NCBI RefSeq assembly: GCF_006546985.1
Contig: NZ_VATK01000006.1
Coordinates: forward strand, 163,438 to 227,437
Direction of reading: 5' to 3'
DNA: 64,000 nucleotides
Source of the DNA: Bacillus sp. 03113
GTDB lineage: Bacteria; Bacillota; Bacilli; Bacillales; Cytobacillaceae
Shown: in pieces, positions 38,968-47,979 of the stretch
How positions within the stretch are numbered: the first letter of the stretch is position 1
How the letters are laid out: every line of letters starts with the position of its first letter
The notes under the pieces: generated by a model
What the model was told of the DNA's origin: nothing
The model's input: only the letters and a program-made list of their open reading frames with translations
Databases searched by the model: none
Program-made: the position numbers and the translations under genes

Positions 38968-39672
38968 CTATAAAGAGTTTTCCTTCTGATTAGAAGTTTC
39001 AGATAACGGTTTCTTTTTCAGAAAAGGTTTGTCTCTTTTCCAATATTTAACCAATTTAATTCCTGCTACCATAGCATGCCCGACCCTAAATTGAAACATA
39101 CATTTAAAAAAAGTTTCTGAGATAAACATTTGAAATCTAGGTGTAACAGTCATATGAGGCATCTCTTCCATTTTAAAATGATGACTTAATATTCCGATTA
39201 TACTCCCTTTTAATGACCAAATAGCACCTGCAAAGATAGCAGTATGAGCAGCATCACCAACTCCCATCACGGAATGCCATTCAATTTTTTTAATCGAGAC
39301 CTTCTTTAGAAAATGCTTTATTATTTTATGAAATGAAACAACATGTTCAAGTAATTCTTTAAATTGACGAATACTATTTAATAGGTCTTCTACTGAAAAT
39401 TGCTTTGTTTCTTTTTTTGTTTTTTCTTCGTCCGTACCTGCTGTAGCATTTTCCTTTACAACTAAAGTTGGTGAATCTTCATCGATTTTTATGAGAGGAA
39501 TGTCCTTTTTATACCTAATTAAACCAAACCACGCTCTCATTTCAATCTTAGCGTGATCGTTGTCCTGACCATGATAATATTGAACAAATAGCTTTATTTT
39601 TGTCATAATAAGGATAAATAAGAGCAATATAAAGATGCAAAAGGTGATAAACACCCAATTCAAGCCGAACAC
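38968..39672 (-). CDS. ytfI: DUF2953 sporulation-associated membrane protein YtfI
   Basis: A 234-residue protein with one N-terminal membrane segment (about 7-26), a DUF2953 core containing GVGDAAHTAIFAGAIWSLKG, and a basic C-terminus. In B. subtilis it precedes ytfJ. The GTG at 39672 has AAAGG only 2 bases away; the in-frame TTG three codons later is an alternative start, so the exact N-terminus is uncertain. Function unknown. Confidence 0.85.
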   Translation of the reverse strand: MFGLNWVFITFCIFILLLFILIMTKIKLFVQYYHGQDNDHAKIEMRAWFGLIRYKKDIPLIKIDEDSPTLVVKENATAGTDEEKTKKETKQFSVEDLLNSIRQFKELLEHVVSFHKIIKHFLKKVSIKKIEWHSVMGVGDAAHTAIFAGAIWSLKGSIIGILSHHFKMEEMPHMTVTPRFQMFISETFFKCMFQFRVGHAMVAGIKLVKYWKRDKPFLKKKPLSETSNQKENSL

Positions 39673-39799
39673 AACCTTTCAACAAAGAATACCTTAATAG
39701 AAATACCTTCCAAAGTTATCCATTATCTATATACTTTCCTAGTTCTTTAAAAAATAAACAAAAAAATGCCAGACAACCATTAAGGTGTCTAGCACTCAT

Positions 39800-40357
39800 T
39801 TATCTTTCATGAATAACGGAAGTATCAGCAAAGAGATCATGAATCCCTTGCTTTTTAGGTGTAAAGGCAACTACAATATATAAAATAAAAATTGTAGAAG
39901 AAATAAATCTACCGATCCACTCTCTAAATATAATCGTTCCCCATGAAAGCTTTTCATTGTTTAGATCAATGACTTTTAAACCAAAAACCATTTTTCCAAT
40001 TGTTTGGCTTCTCCATTTCGTCAAAAGAACAAAATAAGCATAAAACATAATAGCCGTCGTTATGGATATTGGGGAAAAAATATTTCCTTCATATACTGGA
40101 AAATCTAATGCTTGAAAAATCGGATGAAGAATGATCCTATTTAAGCTGCCTATAACTACTAAATCTAATAAGTAAGCCCAAAATCTCATCCAAAAACCTG
40201 CAAAACGTAAATCCTCTTTATTTACCGAGGAAGATATAGTATCATTTGTAAATTCATGAATCGACTCTTCATTACCCATTTCTAGCTTTTCATTTAACTG
40301 TTCTTTATTTTCAGATAGATTCTCATGAGTGTCTTGATTTGAGTTCATTTCTTCCAC
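39800..40357 (-). CDS. yteJ: RDD-family membrane protein YteJ
   Basis: A 185-residue RDD protein. An acidic, Asn/Glu-rich N-terminus (1-50) leads to the first membrane segment with AGFWMRFWAYLLDLVVIGSL (the R..D motif), then two more segments around 95-115 and 150-170, and KMVFGLKVIDL of the family core. In B. subtilis YteJ is paired with the SppA peptidase and helps in lantibiotic resistance; the pair is kept here with only 2 bases between the genes. Confidence 0.9.
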   Translation of the reverse strand: MEEMNSNQDTHENLSENKEQLNEKLEMGNEESIHEFTNDTISSSVNKEDLRFAGFWMRFWAYLLDLVVIGSLNRIILHPIFQALDFPVYEGNIFSPISITTAIMFYAYFVLLTKWRSQTIGKMVFGLKVIDLNNEKLSWGTIIFREWIGRFISSTIFILYIVVAFTPKKQGIHDLFADTSVIHER

Positions 40358-40359
40358 TC

Positions 40360-41370
40360 CTATTCTGCATAAAGATACATTAATCGAGGTGAATTAGGAT
40401 GAGATAAAAGCTTTGCGAGTCCATAAAGCTCCATATCTTCTCCTATCATCTTCCTTGCACTCATGTTAAGTAAAGAAGCTATCCCTGTATTTGCTGTATA
40501 TTGAATAACCTTTGCATTTTTTAAATGATGATCCTTTTTCAATTGTGCAACCACATCATCAAAATAACCAAAATCATCAACTAATTTTAAATCCTTGGCT
40601 TGCCTTCCATCATAGATTCTGCCATCAGCAATCTTTTTCACTTCATCGACTGGGAGACCTCTGCCCTCTGAAATGACCTTTACAAATCCTTCATAGGAAT
40701 TACCAATCATAGATTGCAGTATTTTTCTTTCATCCTCAGTCATTTCCCTTGTAGGGCTCATTATATCCTTATAAGGTCCACTTTTAATAGTTTCAAATTT
40801 CACACCATACTTTTCTGCAAGTCCTTCATAATTGTATCCATGCATAATTACACCTAATGAGCCTGTTAAAGTTTCTGGACTTGCAAAAATTTTATCTGCA
40901 GCTGCAGAAACATAATAACCCCCTGATGCAGCCATGGATCCCATTGATACATAAATTGGTTTTTTTGTTTCCTTTTTAATTTCAACTATTTTGTCATGAA
41001 TTTGCGCACTTTCAACCACCCCGCCACCAGGCGAATTTACACGTAAAATAATTCCTTTAATGGTGGAATCCTCTTTTACATGAGCAAGATTCTCCATAAA
41101 TAGCTGGTGGTTATAGCCTGGACTTTCGAAAAAGGACTGTGCATCTCCATTATCTTGAATGACCCCATTAATATCTAATACAGCAATTTTATTAAATTCA
41201 CTTCCATCTTGAATCGTTTCCTCTGTAAACTTCTCATTTCCAGTATTCATCAATTCATTTAACGTATCTTCCAAATTTCCAAAGGCAAAAGATGATAGCA
41301 AGCTTATGACAATTGAAAAAGCAAATAGAACACCAGCAATTGCTAAAGCTGCCCAACGTTTCCCGTTCAT
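40360..41370 (-). CDS. sppA: Signal peptide peptidase SppA
   Basis: Membrane serine peptidase that degrades remnant signal peptides. The 336 residues have a single N-terminal anchor (about 7-30) and a ClpP-like fold. The catalytic dyad is Ser149 (SMAASGGYY) and Lys201 (SGPYKDIMSP), matching Ser147/Lys199 of B. subtilis SppA with a shift of two. VNSPGGGVVESAQI is the oxyanion region. The next gene yteJ encodes its partner. Confidence 0.94.
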   Translation of the reverse strand: MNGKRWAALAIAGVLFAFSIVISLLSSFAFGNLEDTLNELMNTGNEKFTEETIQDGSEFNKIAVLDINGVIQDNGDAQSFFESPGYNHQLFMENLAHVKEDSTIKGIILRVNSPGGGVVESAQIHDKIVEIKKETKKPIYVSMGSMAASGGYYVSAAADKIFASPETLTGSLGVIMHGYNYEGLAEKYGVKFETIKSGPYKDIMSPTREMTEDERKILQSMIGNSYEGFVKVISEGRGLPVDEVKKIADGRIYDGRQAKDLKLVDDFGYFDDVVAQLKKDHHLKNAKVIQYTANTGIASLLNMSARKMIGEDMELYGLAKLLSHPNSPRLMYLYAE

Positions 41371-41388
41371 GATGTTACCTCCTTATCA

Positions 41389-42987
41389 TTAATCCCTTGC
41401 ATCATACACAATTTGACATCCAATGATCGTCTTAGAAATGCCTATTTTATATATTTCTGATTTTTCTACAGAAAATGGGTCTTGTTTAAGCACCGTGAAA
41501 TCACCATAGTACCCTTTTTTTATTTGTCCTCTTTCCAATTCATGACCCGCGGCATAGGCACTGCCTTTTGTAAATAAACAGACAGCTTCATAAATCGACA
41601 ATGACTCACTTGGGATATATTGTTGCATAGGATCTTCAACTTTCGTTCTTGTAACAGCTGCTTGAATACCTAGTAGAGGATCTAGTGGTTCAACTGGTGC
41701 ATCAGATCCCCCTGCAATATGGATTCCTTCCTTCAACATTGTTTTCCATGCATAGCAGTATTCTAAATAATCTTCTCCAATTCGATCGATTACCCAAGGA
41801 AAATCTGATAAAACAAACATTGGCTGAATATCAATAATCATCGGCAATTTCTTTACTCTTTCCACTAAATCCTTACGAAGAATTTGCCCATGAATAAGCC
41901 GATCTCTCCCTTTTCCTTGATAAGGATATGTTTCAATTGCATTTAGAGACATTTCAAAAGCTAAATCTCCTATTGCATGAATCGCAACAGGCATGTCTAT
42001 TTCACGAGCTTTTTTTACTAATTCGTTTAATTGTTCTTGAGAAAAAATAGCTACACCTGAAGTAGACGGATCATCTGCATATGGTCGACTTAATAAGGCT
42101 GTTCGCCCCCCTAATGCCCCATCAGAAAAAATTTTCATAGCACCAAATTCAATCCATTCATTGCCTGCTTGAAATTTTCCTCCTGCGTCTTTAAAATCCT
42201 CAAATACTTCATGGTGAACGAGTAGATGAAGTCTAAAAGGATATTGTTCTTCTATAATAACCTTTTTAAAGGTTTCATACGTATCTTTAAAGCTTTTATA
42301 GTAGCTTAAATCCTCTGTATGACCCCCTGTTAATCCTAAGCGATAAGCATCTTGAATCGATTTTTTTAATGCTGATTCAACATATTCATTTGTTAACTCT
42401 GGCAATGCCTGATAAGCTAATTCCATTGCCTGTTCTTTAAATAATCCATTTAATCTTCCATTTTGATCTTTTTCGATCTCGCCACCAGCAGGAGTTTGTA
42501 CTGCATCTGAAAGACCAGCTGCTTCAATTGCTTTGGAGTTAAGGGAGCAGACATGATGACAAATTCTCTTCAGTAAAACTGGACGATTCGATACATATTG
42601 GTCTATTTCATCTCTTGTGATAGGTAAGGATTGTTCCCACAAATTTTCGTTCCAACCATCTCCTATTACCCAGGCGCCTTCACTTAATTGATTGGCATAA
42701 TCACGAACAGCACTAAGCATTGCTTGCTTCGTTGTATAAGATGATAAATCAAGACGAATAAGCTTTTCTCCGTGTCCAATGATATGGAGATGGCTATCAA
42801 CAAAGCCAGGGAGCATCGTATCCTCCTTTAAATCGATTCGCTTTGTAATCCGTTCATAATATTTTTCTTCTAGTGCTTGTAAAGCCCCAATATCAATTAT
42901 TTTCTGTCCTTCTGTAAAAACAGCTTCTACTTGATGCCCCTCTTCTTGAAGAGTGTATATGTTACCTCCATACCAAAGTGTCCCCAT
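41389..42987 (-). CDS. ytcJ: Amidohydrolase-3 family metal-dependent hydrolase (YtcJ-like)
   Basis: A 532-residue amidohydrolase of the YtcJ/NfdA group. The start is ATG 42987 (AAGGAG, 6 bases upstream), giving MGTLWYGGNIYTLQ; the in-frame extension to 43047 runs into the type B repeat. Metal-ligand motifs include MLPGFVDSHLHIIGHG, DGWNENLWEQ, HAIGDLAFEMSLN and GGSDAPVEPLDPL. Members act on amide bonds of varied substrates, so the reaction here is not known. It ends 19 bases before the sppA start, suggesting co-transcription with sppA and yteJ. Confidence 0.86.
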   Translation of the reverse strand: MGTLWYGGNIYTLQEEGHQVEAVFTEGQKIIDIGALQALEEKYYERITKRIDLKEDTMLPGFVDSHLHIIGHGEKLIRLDLSSYTTKQAMLSAVRDYANQLSEGAWVIGDGWNENLWEQSLPITRDEIDQYVSNRPVLLKRICHHVCSLNSKAIEAAGLSDAVQTPAGGEIEKDQNGRLNGLFKEQAMELAYQALPELTNEYVESALKKSIQDAYRLGLTGGHTEDLSYYKSFKDTYETFKKVIIEEQYPFRLHLLVHHEVFEDFKDAGGKFQAGNEWIEFGAMKIFSDGALGGRTALLSRPYADDPSTSGVAIFSQEQLNELVKKAREIDMPVAIHAIGDLAFEMSLNAIETYPYQGKGRDRLIHGQILRKDLVERVKKLPMIIDIQPMFVLSDFPWVIDRIGEDYLEYCYAWKTMLKEGIHIAGGSDAPVEPLDPLLGIQAAVTRTKVEDPMQQYIPSESLSIYEAVCLFTKGSAYAAGHELERGQIKKGYYGDFTVLKQDPFSVEKSEIYKIGISKTIIGCQIVYDARD

Positions 42988-43036
42988 TTTTTTCTCCTTC
43001 CACTTTGCTTTTTTGACCTTATCTATTTGCTTAGCT

Positions 43037-43302
43037 TTATCCCGCATTAACGGTCAATAAGACCCCCACCTCATGGTTATGAGAGTAAATAAGATATCCT
43101 AGGTAGGGCCTAACTGACCGTAAAAGCCCGACGACGAGGACGTCCTAGTCAGGCGAATGCCACAGGATGTGGCTGGTATGAGCGTGATTGGATCAACTAA
43201 CAATCAGTGGGGGATGGCAGATAAAGGCGCGACGTCCTTTCGCCATAGTCTGTACTAGTCTTCCTGTACGTCGAGAAAACCCCCACTGATTGAAGTTTCA
43301 CC
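43037..43302. repeat. Composite stem-rich intergenic repeat, type B, copy 2
   Basis: About 266 bp between mbcS and the YtcJ-like gene. On the plus strand it starts TTATCCCGCATTAACGGTCA and ends CCCCACTGATTGAAGTTTCA. Internal stems: ACGGTCA (43050) / TGACCGT (43115) and CAGTGGGGG (43205) / CCCCCACTG (43280). Its end overlaps the mbcS stop codon. It aligns over its length with the copy at 13329 and lies in the same orientation relative to the upstream stop. Confidence 0.75.
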
Positions 43303-44869
43303 TTATCAACTCTAATTCTCTAAGCTCTACTCTTCTTATTTTCCCTGAGTTTGTTTTAGGAAGCTCTGCTAAAAATTCTATTTTTCGCGGATATTTGTAT
43401 GGAGCTGTGTGATTTTTCACATGAGTTTGTAATTGTTTAATCAGTTCATCCGTTCCTTCTACTCCATTTTGCAACACAACAAATGCCTTCACTACATTTC
43501 CTCTGATTTCATCCGGACTAGCTACAACCGCACATTCTTTTACAGAAGGATGCTTAACAAGTGCATCTTCTACTTCAAAAGGACCGATTGTATAACCAGA
43601 GCTAATAATCATATCATCACTTCTGCCTTCAAACCAAAAATAGCCATCCTCATCTTTTTTGGCCCTATCTCCTGTTATATAGTAATCTCCTCTAAATTGT
43701 AGCGACGTCCTAACGGGATCTTTATAATACTGTTTAAATAAAGCAGGAGTGTTTACATGAACAGCTATGTCTCCTACCTCACCAACTGCACAAGGTTGAC
43801 CCAAATCATTTACAATCTCTACATCATTCCCAGGGGTTGGTTTTCCCATGGAGCCTGGTCTAAGCCGCATTCCCTTTGTAATTCCAAGTAATAGTGTGTT
43901 TTCGGTTTGCCCATAACCGTCTCGAACATCTATTTGAAAATGAGTATTAAAAGTATCAATGACTTCTCTATTTAATGGCTCACCAGCAGATACAGCACTT
44001 CGTAGCTTAGGCAGACGATAGGAAGAAATTTGATCTACCTTAGCCATAAGTCGATATTCTGTCGGTGTACAGCACAATACATTTATTTCGTATTGTTCTA
44101 GTAATTGCAAATATTTTTTCGCATCAAATTTCCCATGATAAACAAAACCTGTTACACCTGAGCCAAGCACAGATAGCAGTGGACTCCAAACCCATTTTTG
44201 CCAGCCTGGTCCTGCAGTAGCCCATACGGTATCTCCGTCTTCAATGCATAACCAATTAGGGGCTGCTGTACGAAGATGAGCATAGGCCCAAGCATGAGTA
44301 TGAACGACTCCTTTTGGGTTGCCAGTCGTTCCAGACGTAAAGGAAATAAAAGCTTTATCTTCTCTATCTGTTTGAACCACATCTAATACACTTGAAGCTT
44401 TCGTCATTTCACTATTTAAGTGAATCCAATCTTGAAATGAGCTTCCAACTACAAACTTTTTCAAATCTTTTATCTCTTCGACTTGATTTAGCTGTTCTAC
44501 ATACTCATGATAACAAATAATTCCTTTTACATCTCCATGAGTAATACGATATTGAAGGTCCTTTGCTCGAAGCATTTCTGAGCTAGGTAAAATTACTAGT
44601 CCAATTTTTAAAGCTCCAATGTAAATTTGATATGCATCTATTAATCGGGGAACCATAACCAATACAACATCCCCTTTTTGAAAACCGGCATTTAAGAAAA
44701 CACGCCCTATTTGATTCGCTTTTTTCATTAATTCTTGATAGGTGATTTCTTGTTTATCTCCTACTTCATTTTCCCATTTTAAAGCTATTTTTTCTTTATT
44801 CGTTACATAATTTTCGATTTCAGAAACTAAATTATAATGACTTGGTGCTATTAAATCTGCTCGACTCAT
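43298..44869 (-). CDS. mbcS: Acyl-CoA synthetase MbcS (methylbutyryl-CoA synthetase type)
   Basis: AMP-forming ligase that activates short branched-chain acids to CoA esters. The start is ATG 44869 (GGGAGGAGA before it); the ATG at 44884 lies within that site. The 523 residues have the P-loop FTSGTTGNPKGVVHTH, DGYGQTENTLLLG, the hinge GRSDDMIISSGYTIGPFEVE, and the C-terminal catalytic lysine in PKTNSGKIRRVEL. The assignment to MbcS (YtcI of B. subtilis) rests on locus and length. It could use other short acids. Confidence 0.87.
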   Translation of the reverse strand: MSRADLIAPSHYNLVSEIENYVTNKEKIALKWENEVGDKQEITYQELMKKANQIGRVFLNAGFQKGDVVLVMVPRLIDAYQIYIGALKIGLVILPSSEMLRAKDLQYRITHGDVKGIICYHEYVEQLNQVEEIKDLKKFVVGSSFQDWIHLNSEMTKASSVLDVVQTDREDKAFISFTSGTTGNPKGVVHTHAWAYAHLRTAAPNWLCIEDGDTVWATAGPGWQKWVWSPLLSVLGSGVTGFVYHGKFDAKKYLQLLEQYEINVLCCTPTEYRLMAKVDQISSYRLPKLRSAVSAGEPLNREVIDTFNTHFQIDVRDGYGQTENTLLLGITKGMRLRPGSMGKPTPGNDVEIVNDLGQPCAVGEVGDIAVHVNTPALFKQYYKDPVRTSLQFRGDYYITGDRAKKDEDGYFWFEGRSDDMIISSGYTIGPFEVEDALVKHPSVKECAVVASPDEIRGNVVKAFVVLQNGVEGTDELIKQLQTHVKNHTAPYKYPRKIEFLAELPKTNSGKIRRVELRELELIR

Positions 44870-44977
44870 GTGTTCTCCTCCCATATTAAAACGAAAAATT
44901 AACCTATCTTGTTTATTTATGTAAAATGATCATACTTAGTCATTATACTAAATCCACTTGAGATAACAAAACAAAAT

Positions 44978-45003
44978 AGGAGCGGGATCGAAATCCCGCT
45001 CCT
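44978..45003 (-). terminator. Terminator after the SASP gene
   Basis: An 11-bp perfect stem AGGAGCGGGAT / ATCCCGCTCCT with a 4-base loop, followed on the minus strand by ATTTTGTTTTG. Confidence 0.88.
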
Positions 45004-45025
45004 TGTAGCCATATTTATATGATTG

Positions 45026-45229
45026 TTATTTTGAAAAGCCGCCGCCTAGTTGTTGTTCTGCCATTTGAACTAAGCGTTTTGTGATTTCACCACCGACAGA
45101 ACCGTTAGCACGTGAAGTTGTTTCAGCTCCAAGGCTTACTCCAAATTCAGTAGCGATTTCGTACTTCATTTGATCAAGCGCTTGTTGTACACCAGGAACT
45201 AATAATTGGTTAGAAGTATTGTTTGGCAT
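45026..45229 (-). CDS. sspA: Alpha/beta-type small acid-soluble spore protein
   Basis: Spore DNA-binding protein of 67 residues that protects spore DNA. It shows the family hallmarks: the GPR protease site in [18 protein letters not shown] and the conserved [30 protein letters not shown] before the ATG is a very strong ribosome binding site, as expected for an abundant spore protein. Its locus next to thiI matches B. subtilis sspA. It is monocistronic, with its own terminator. Confidence 0.95.
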   Translation of the reverse strand: MPNNTSNQLLVPGVQQALDQMKYEIATEFGVSLGAETTSRANGSVGGEITKRLVQMAEQQLGGGFSK

Positions 45230-45252
45230 GTAATATCACCTCCTTGTGCTTA

Positions 45253-45283
45253 TAGATTGTGTAATATCACATAGCTTCATTCA
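45253..45283 (-). promoter_or_regulatory. Candidate sigma-G promoter for the SASP gene
   Basis: On the minus strand TGAATG and CAATCTA are 18 bases apart, close to the forespore sigma-G consensus (TGAATA / CATACTA), about 25 bases ahead of the start codon. Sigma-G control of ssp genes is established in B. subtilis. Confidence 0.5.
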
Positions 45284-45317
45284 AATCAACAAATGGTAAT
45301 TGTTCACAATTTTTTCA

Positions 45318-45495
45318 AGAAAAGCGGCCGATTAAGAGCGCCACATCCTGTGGCAACATCGGCACTAGTACGTCTTATACTTCGAAAGCGACTTGTCAGC
45401 CCTGAAGAAAAATGTTCATTTGACTTCTAAAGCGTGATTTGTGCTTTTTGAGGCAAATGAACATTTTTCACAAGGGCTAGGCGCTGTAGCTAGAC
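45318..45495. repeat. Composite intergenic repeat with long hairpin
   Basis: About 178 bp after thiI. It starts AAGAAAAGCGGCCGATTAAG, shares CGCCACATCCTGTGGC and CAACATCGGCACT with 25098, and ends CTAGGCGCTGTAGCTAGACA. In the middle is a perfect 16-bp inverted repeat, GAAAAATGTTCATTTG (45407) / CAAATGAACATTTTTC (45454). The hairpin could serve as the thiI transcript end. Confidence 0.65.
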
Positions 45496-45497
45496 AT

Positions 45498-46703
45498 CTA
45501 GAAAAGATCTTCATGTACAGACAACTTATTTGATTTTGGTTTAATAATAAGTGTCTCAACTTCTGAAATTGCTTTTGCCATATAAGGCTCAAAATCAACA
45601 AAGCTCTCATAATAGCTAACCTTTTCACGCTTGGGTTTCGTTTTTGGAGATGCTGGAACGAATATGGTACAGCAATCTTCAAATGGCCTTATTGAAATAT
45701 CATGTGTATCAATTTCTCGTGAAATAGAAATAATTTCTGTTTTATCCATTGTCACTAAAGGTCTTAATATTGGCGTATTTGTCACTTGATTTATTGTATA
45801 CATACTCTCGAGTGTTTGACTTGCTACTTGTCCAATGCTTTCCCCTGTTATTATTGCTAATCCATTCCTTTTTTCTCTAATGGCATCTGCAATCTTAAGC
45901 ATTAATCTCCTCGTAGTCGTCATCGTATAGTTTTCAGGAACCTGCTGGAGAATAAATTGCTGAATTTCAGTAAATGGTACAATGTGCAGGATTATTTGTC
46001 CATTAATACAAGAAAGCTTTTCCGCTAAATCGATTACCTTTTGTTTAGCTCTTTCACTCGTATAAGGGGGACTATGGAAATGGACAGCTTCTATATCAAG
46101 ACCTCTTTTCATTGATAAATAACCTGCAACAGGGCTATCAATTCCTCCAGAAAGCATCAGCATAGCCTTCCCACTTGAGCCAACTGGCAATCCACCCTTA
46201 CCCTTGATTGTTTCACATGATATATAAACTGCCTCGCTTCTCACTTCCACTTGAAGATTAATATCTGGGTTTTTTACATTAACGATCAATCCTGGAATAT
46301 TTTTTAGTAAATGCGAACCAAGTGTATAATTAATTTCATGAGTATCTAAAGAAAATGATTTATCTGCTCTTTTTGCTGAAACTTTGAAAGTTTTTCCTTC
46401 TTGATATTTTTCCTTTAATAGTTCTAAAGCCGAATTCTTCATTTCTTCAACATCTTTAGCTGTTTTTATGACTGGACTAAAGGATTGAATACCAAAAATA
46501 CCTTTCAACAAGTCAATGACTTCATTTCCATTTTCCCCATTTAATAGGATAAACATACGATCTCTTTCAGCATTTATCATTATCTTTGGAAAATCTATTA
46601 ATGCTTTTTTTATACTGTTTTTTAATTTCCCGACAAATTTGCTTCTATTTCTCCCTTTTGTAGAAATTTCCCCATATCGGACAAGTATTCGATCATAATA
46701 CAT
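45498..46703 (-). CDS. thiI: tRNA 4-thiouridine synthetase / thiamine protein ThiI
   Basis: Transfers sulfur to U8 of tRNA and, in many bacteria, to the thiamine thiazole carrier. The 401 residues comprise an N-terminal ferredoxin-like region, a THUMP domain (about 60-165) and the PP-loop ATPase with AMLMLSGGIDSPVAGYL near 180-195. The C-terminal rhodanese domain of E. coli ThiI is absent, as in B. subtilis. The gene begins 1 base after the nifZ stop, which encodes the sulfur donor. Confidence 0.95.
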   Translation of the reverse strand: MYYDRILVRYGEISTKGRNRSKFVGKLKNSIKKALIDFPKIMINAERDRMFILLNGENGNEVIDLLKGIFGIQSFSPVIKTAKDVEEMKNSALELLKEKYQEGKTFKVSAKRADKSFSLDTHEINYTLGSHLLKNIPGLIVNVKNPDINLQVEVRSEAVYISCETIKGKGGLPVGSSGKAMLMLSGGIDSPVAGYLSMKRGLDIEAVHFHSPPYTSERAKQKVIDLAEKLSCINGQIILHIVPFTEIQQFILQQVPENYTMTTTRRLMLKIADAIREKRNGLAIITGESIGQVASQTLESMYTINQVTNTPILRPLVTMDKTEIISISREIDTHDISIRPFEDCCTIFVPASPKTKPKREKVSYYESFVDFEPYMAKAISEVETLIIKPKSNKLSVHEDLF

Positions 46704-46704
46704 T

Positions 46705-47847
46705 CTAATTCAATACCTTTCTTAATTGAATAACTAATTCTTTGACTGCAGCTACTGCTTTTTTCGCCTCGTCGATTGTATTTTCATAGGATAAGCTTAT
46801 TCGTATCGCACTTTGTGCTAACTCTTTTGAAACGCCCATTGCCAATAAAGTCGTACTTGTATTTTTCTTTTTGGAAGAACAAGCGCTCATCGTCGATACA
46901 TAAATGTCTTTTTCCTCTAGTGCATGAACAAAGACCTCTGCTTTGAATCCTTCAATGGAAAAATTCAAAATATGAGGTACACAAAGCTGTTGTGGAGAAT
47001 GAATGGTTATTCCTTCGATTTTATTTAATTCCTTCCTTAGGAGCTCATTCAACAATTGCATTTCTTTTCTATTTGATTGTCCATTAGATATCGCTAATCT
47101 TAATGCCTTAGCCATGGAAACTATTCCTGCTACGTTTTCAGTTCCACTTCTCAAATGGCTCTCCTGACCACCGCCTGAATGTAAGGGAGATAGCCGAACA
47201 CCATGACGTACATAAAGAACTCCTGTACCTTTTAACCCATGGAATTTATGACCTGAAATGGTACAAAGGTCAATTTTTGCTTTTTTTATGTCAAGTGGAA
47301 TCTTGCCAACTCCTTGCACAGCATCTACATGAAATAAGATGTGATTAAAAACACTTAAAAATTCTCCTATTTCCTCTATTGGTTGAATCGTTCCTATTTC
47401 GTTGTTCACATGCATAATAGAAACAAGAATGGTGTCAGGACGAATTTCCCTGCGTAAATCATCAATATTTACTCTTCCTTCTTTATCTACAGGTAGATAA
47501 GTAATTTCAAAACCTTGATCCTTTAATTGCTCCATAGGATTTTTTACGGAAGGATGCTCTACACTTGTCGTAATCAAATGCTTCCCTCTACGCTGATGCA
47601 TGTTAGCTGCACCCTTAATGGCTAGATTATTTCCTTCTGTCCCGCCTGAAGTAAAATAAATCTCTTTTGAAGTGACTTTTAGTAGTTCAGCCATTTGTGC
47701 CCTTGCTTGCATCAGTAATTGTTCAGCTTGTAATCCTAGCCTATGTAAAGAAGAGGGATTGCCAAAATATTGACTTGAGACCTTCACATATGATTCAATC
47801 ACAGCCTGAAATGGCTTAGTTGTTGCGCTATTGTCAAAATAAATCAT
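46705..47847 (-). CDS. nifZ: Cysteine desulfurase (NifS-like, ThiI partner)
   Basis: PLP enzyme that removes sulfur from cysteine and passes it on, here most likely to ThiI for tRNA thiolation, as shown for B. subtilis NifZ. It has 380 residues. Seen: the PLP lysine Lys201 in TISGHKFHGLKG, HVDAVQGVGKIP, SGTENVAGIV, and the catalytic loop Cys323 in YVSTMSACSSKKK. The near-zero spacing to thiI marks a two-gene operon. Confidence 0.93.
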   Translation of the reverse strand: MIYFDNSATTKPFQAVIESYVKVSSQYFGNPSSLHRLGLQAEQLLMQARAQMAELLKVTSKEIYFTSGGTEGNNLAIKGAANMHQRRGKHLITTSVEHPSVKNPMEQLKDQGFEITYLPVDKEGRVNIDDLRREIRPDTILVSIMHVNNEIGTIQPIEEIGEFLSVFNHILFHVDAVQGVGKIPLDIKKAKIDLCTISGHKFHGLKGTGVLYVRHGVRLSPLHSGGGQESHLRSGTENVAGIVSMAKALRLAISNGQSNRKEMQLLNELLRKELNKIEGITIHSPQQLCVPHILNFSIEGFKAEVFVHALEEKDIYVSTMSACSSKKKNTSTTLLAMGVSKELAQSAIRISLSYENTIDEAKKAVAAVKELVIQLRKVLN

Positions 47848-47927
47848 GCTATCCCCTCTCAGGTTCTAATCAGATTATGCTAACTGTAGATATTATCATA
47901 AATTAGGATCGTTTGAAAACAGTAGAA

Positions 47928-47967
47928 TAAAAAAAAGAGGATGCACCATATACCATGGAGATCCTCC
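47928..47967 (-). terminator. Terminator after ezrA
   Basis: GAGGATGCACCAT / ATGGAGATCCTC, imperfect in the middle, followed on the minus strand by eight T. It separates ezrA from nifZ. Confidence 0.82.
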
Positions 47968-47979
47968 AATTGTTCCTTA

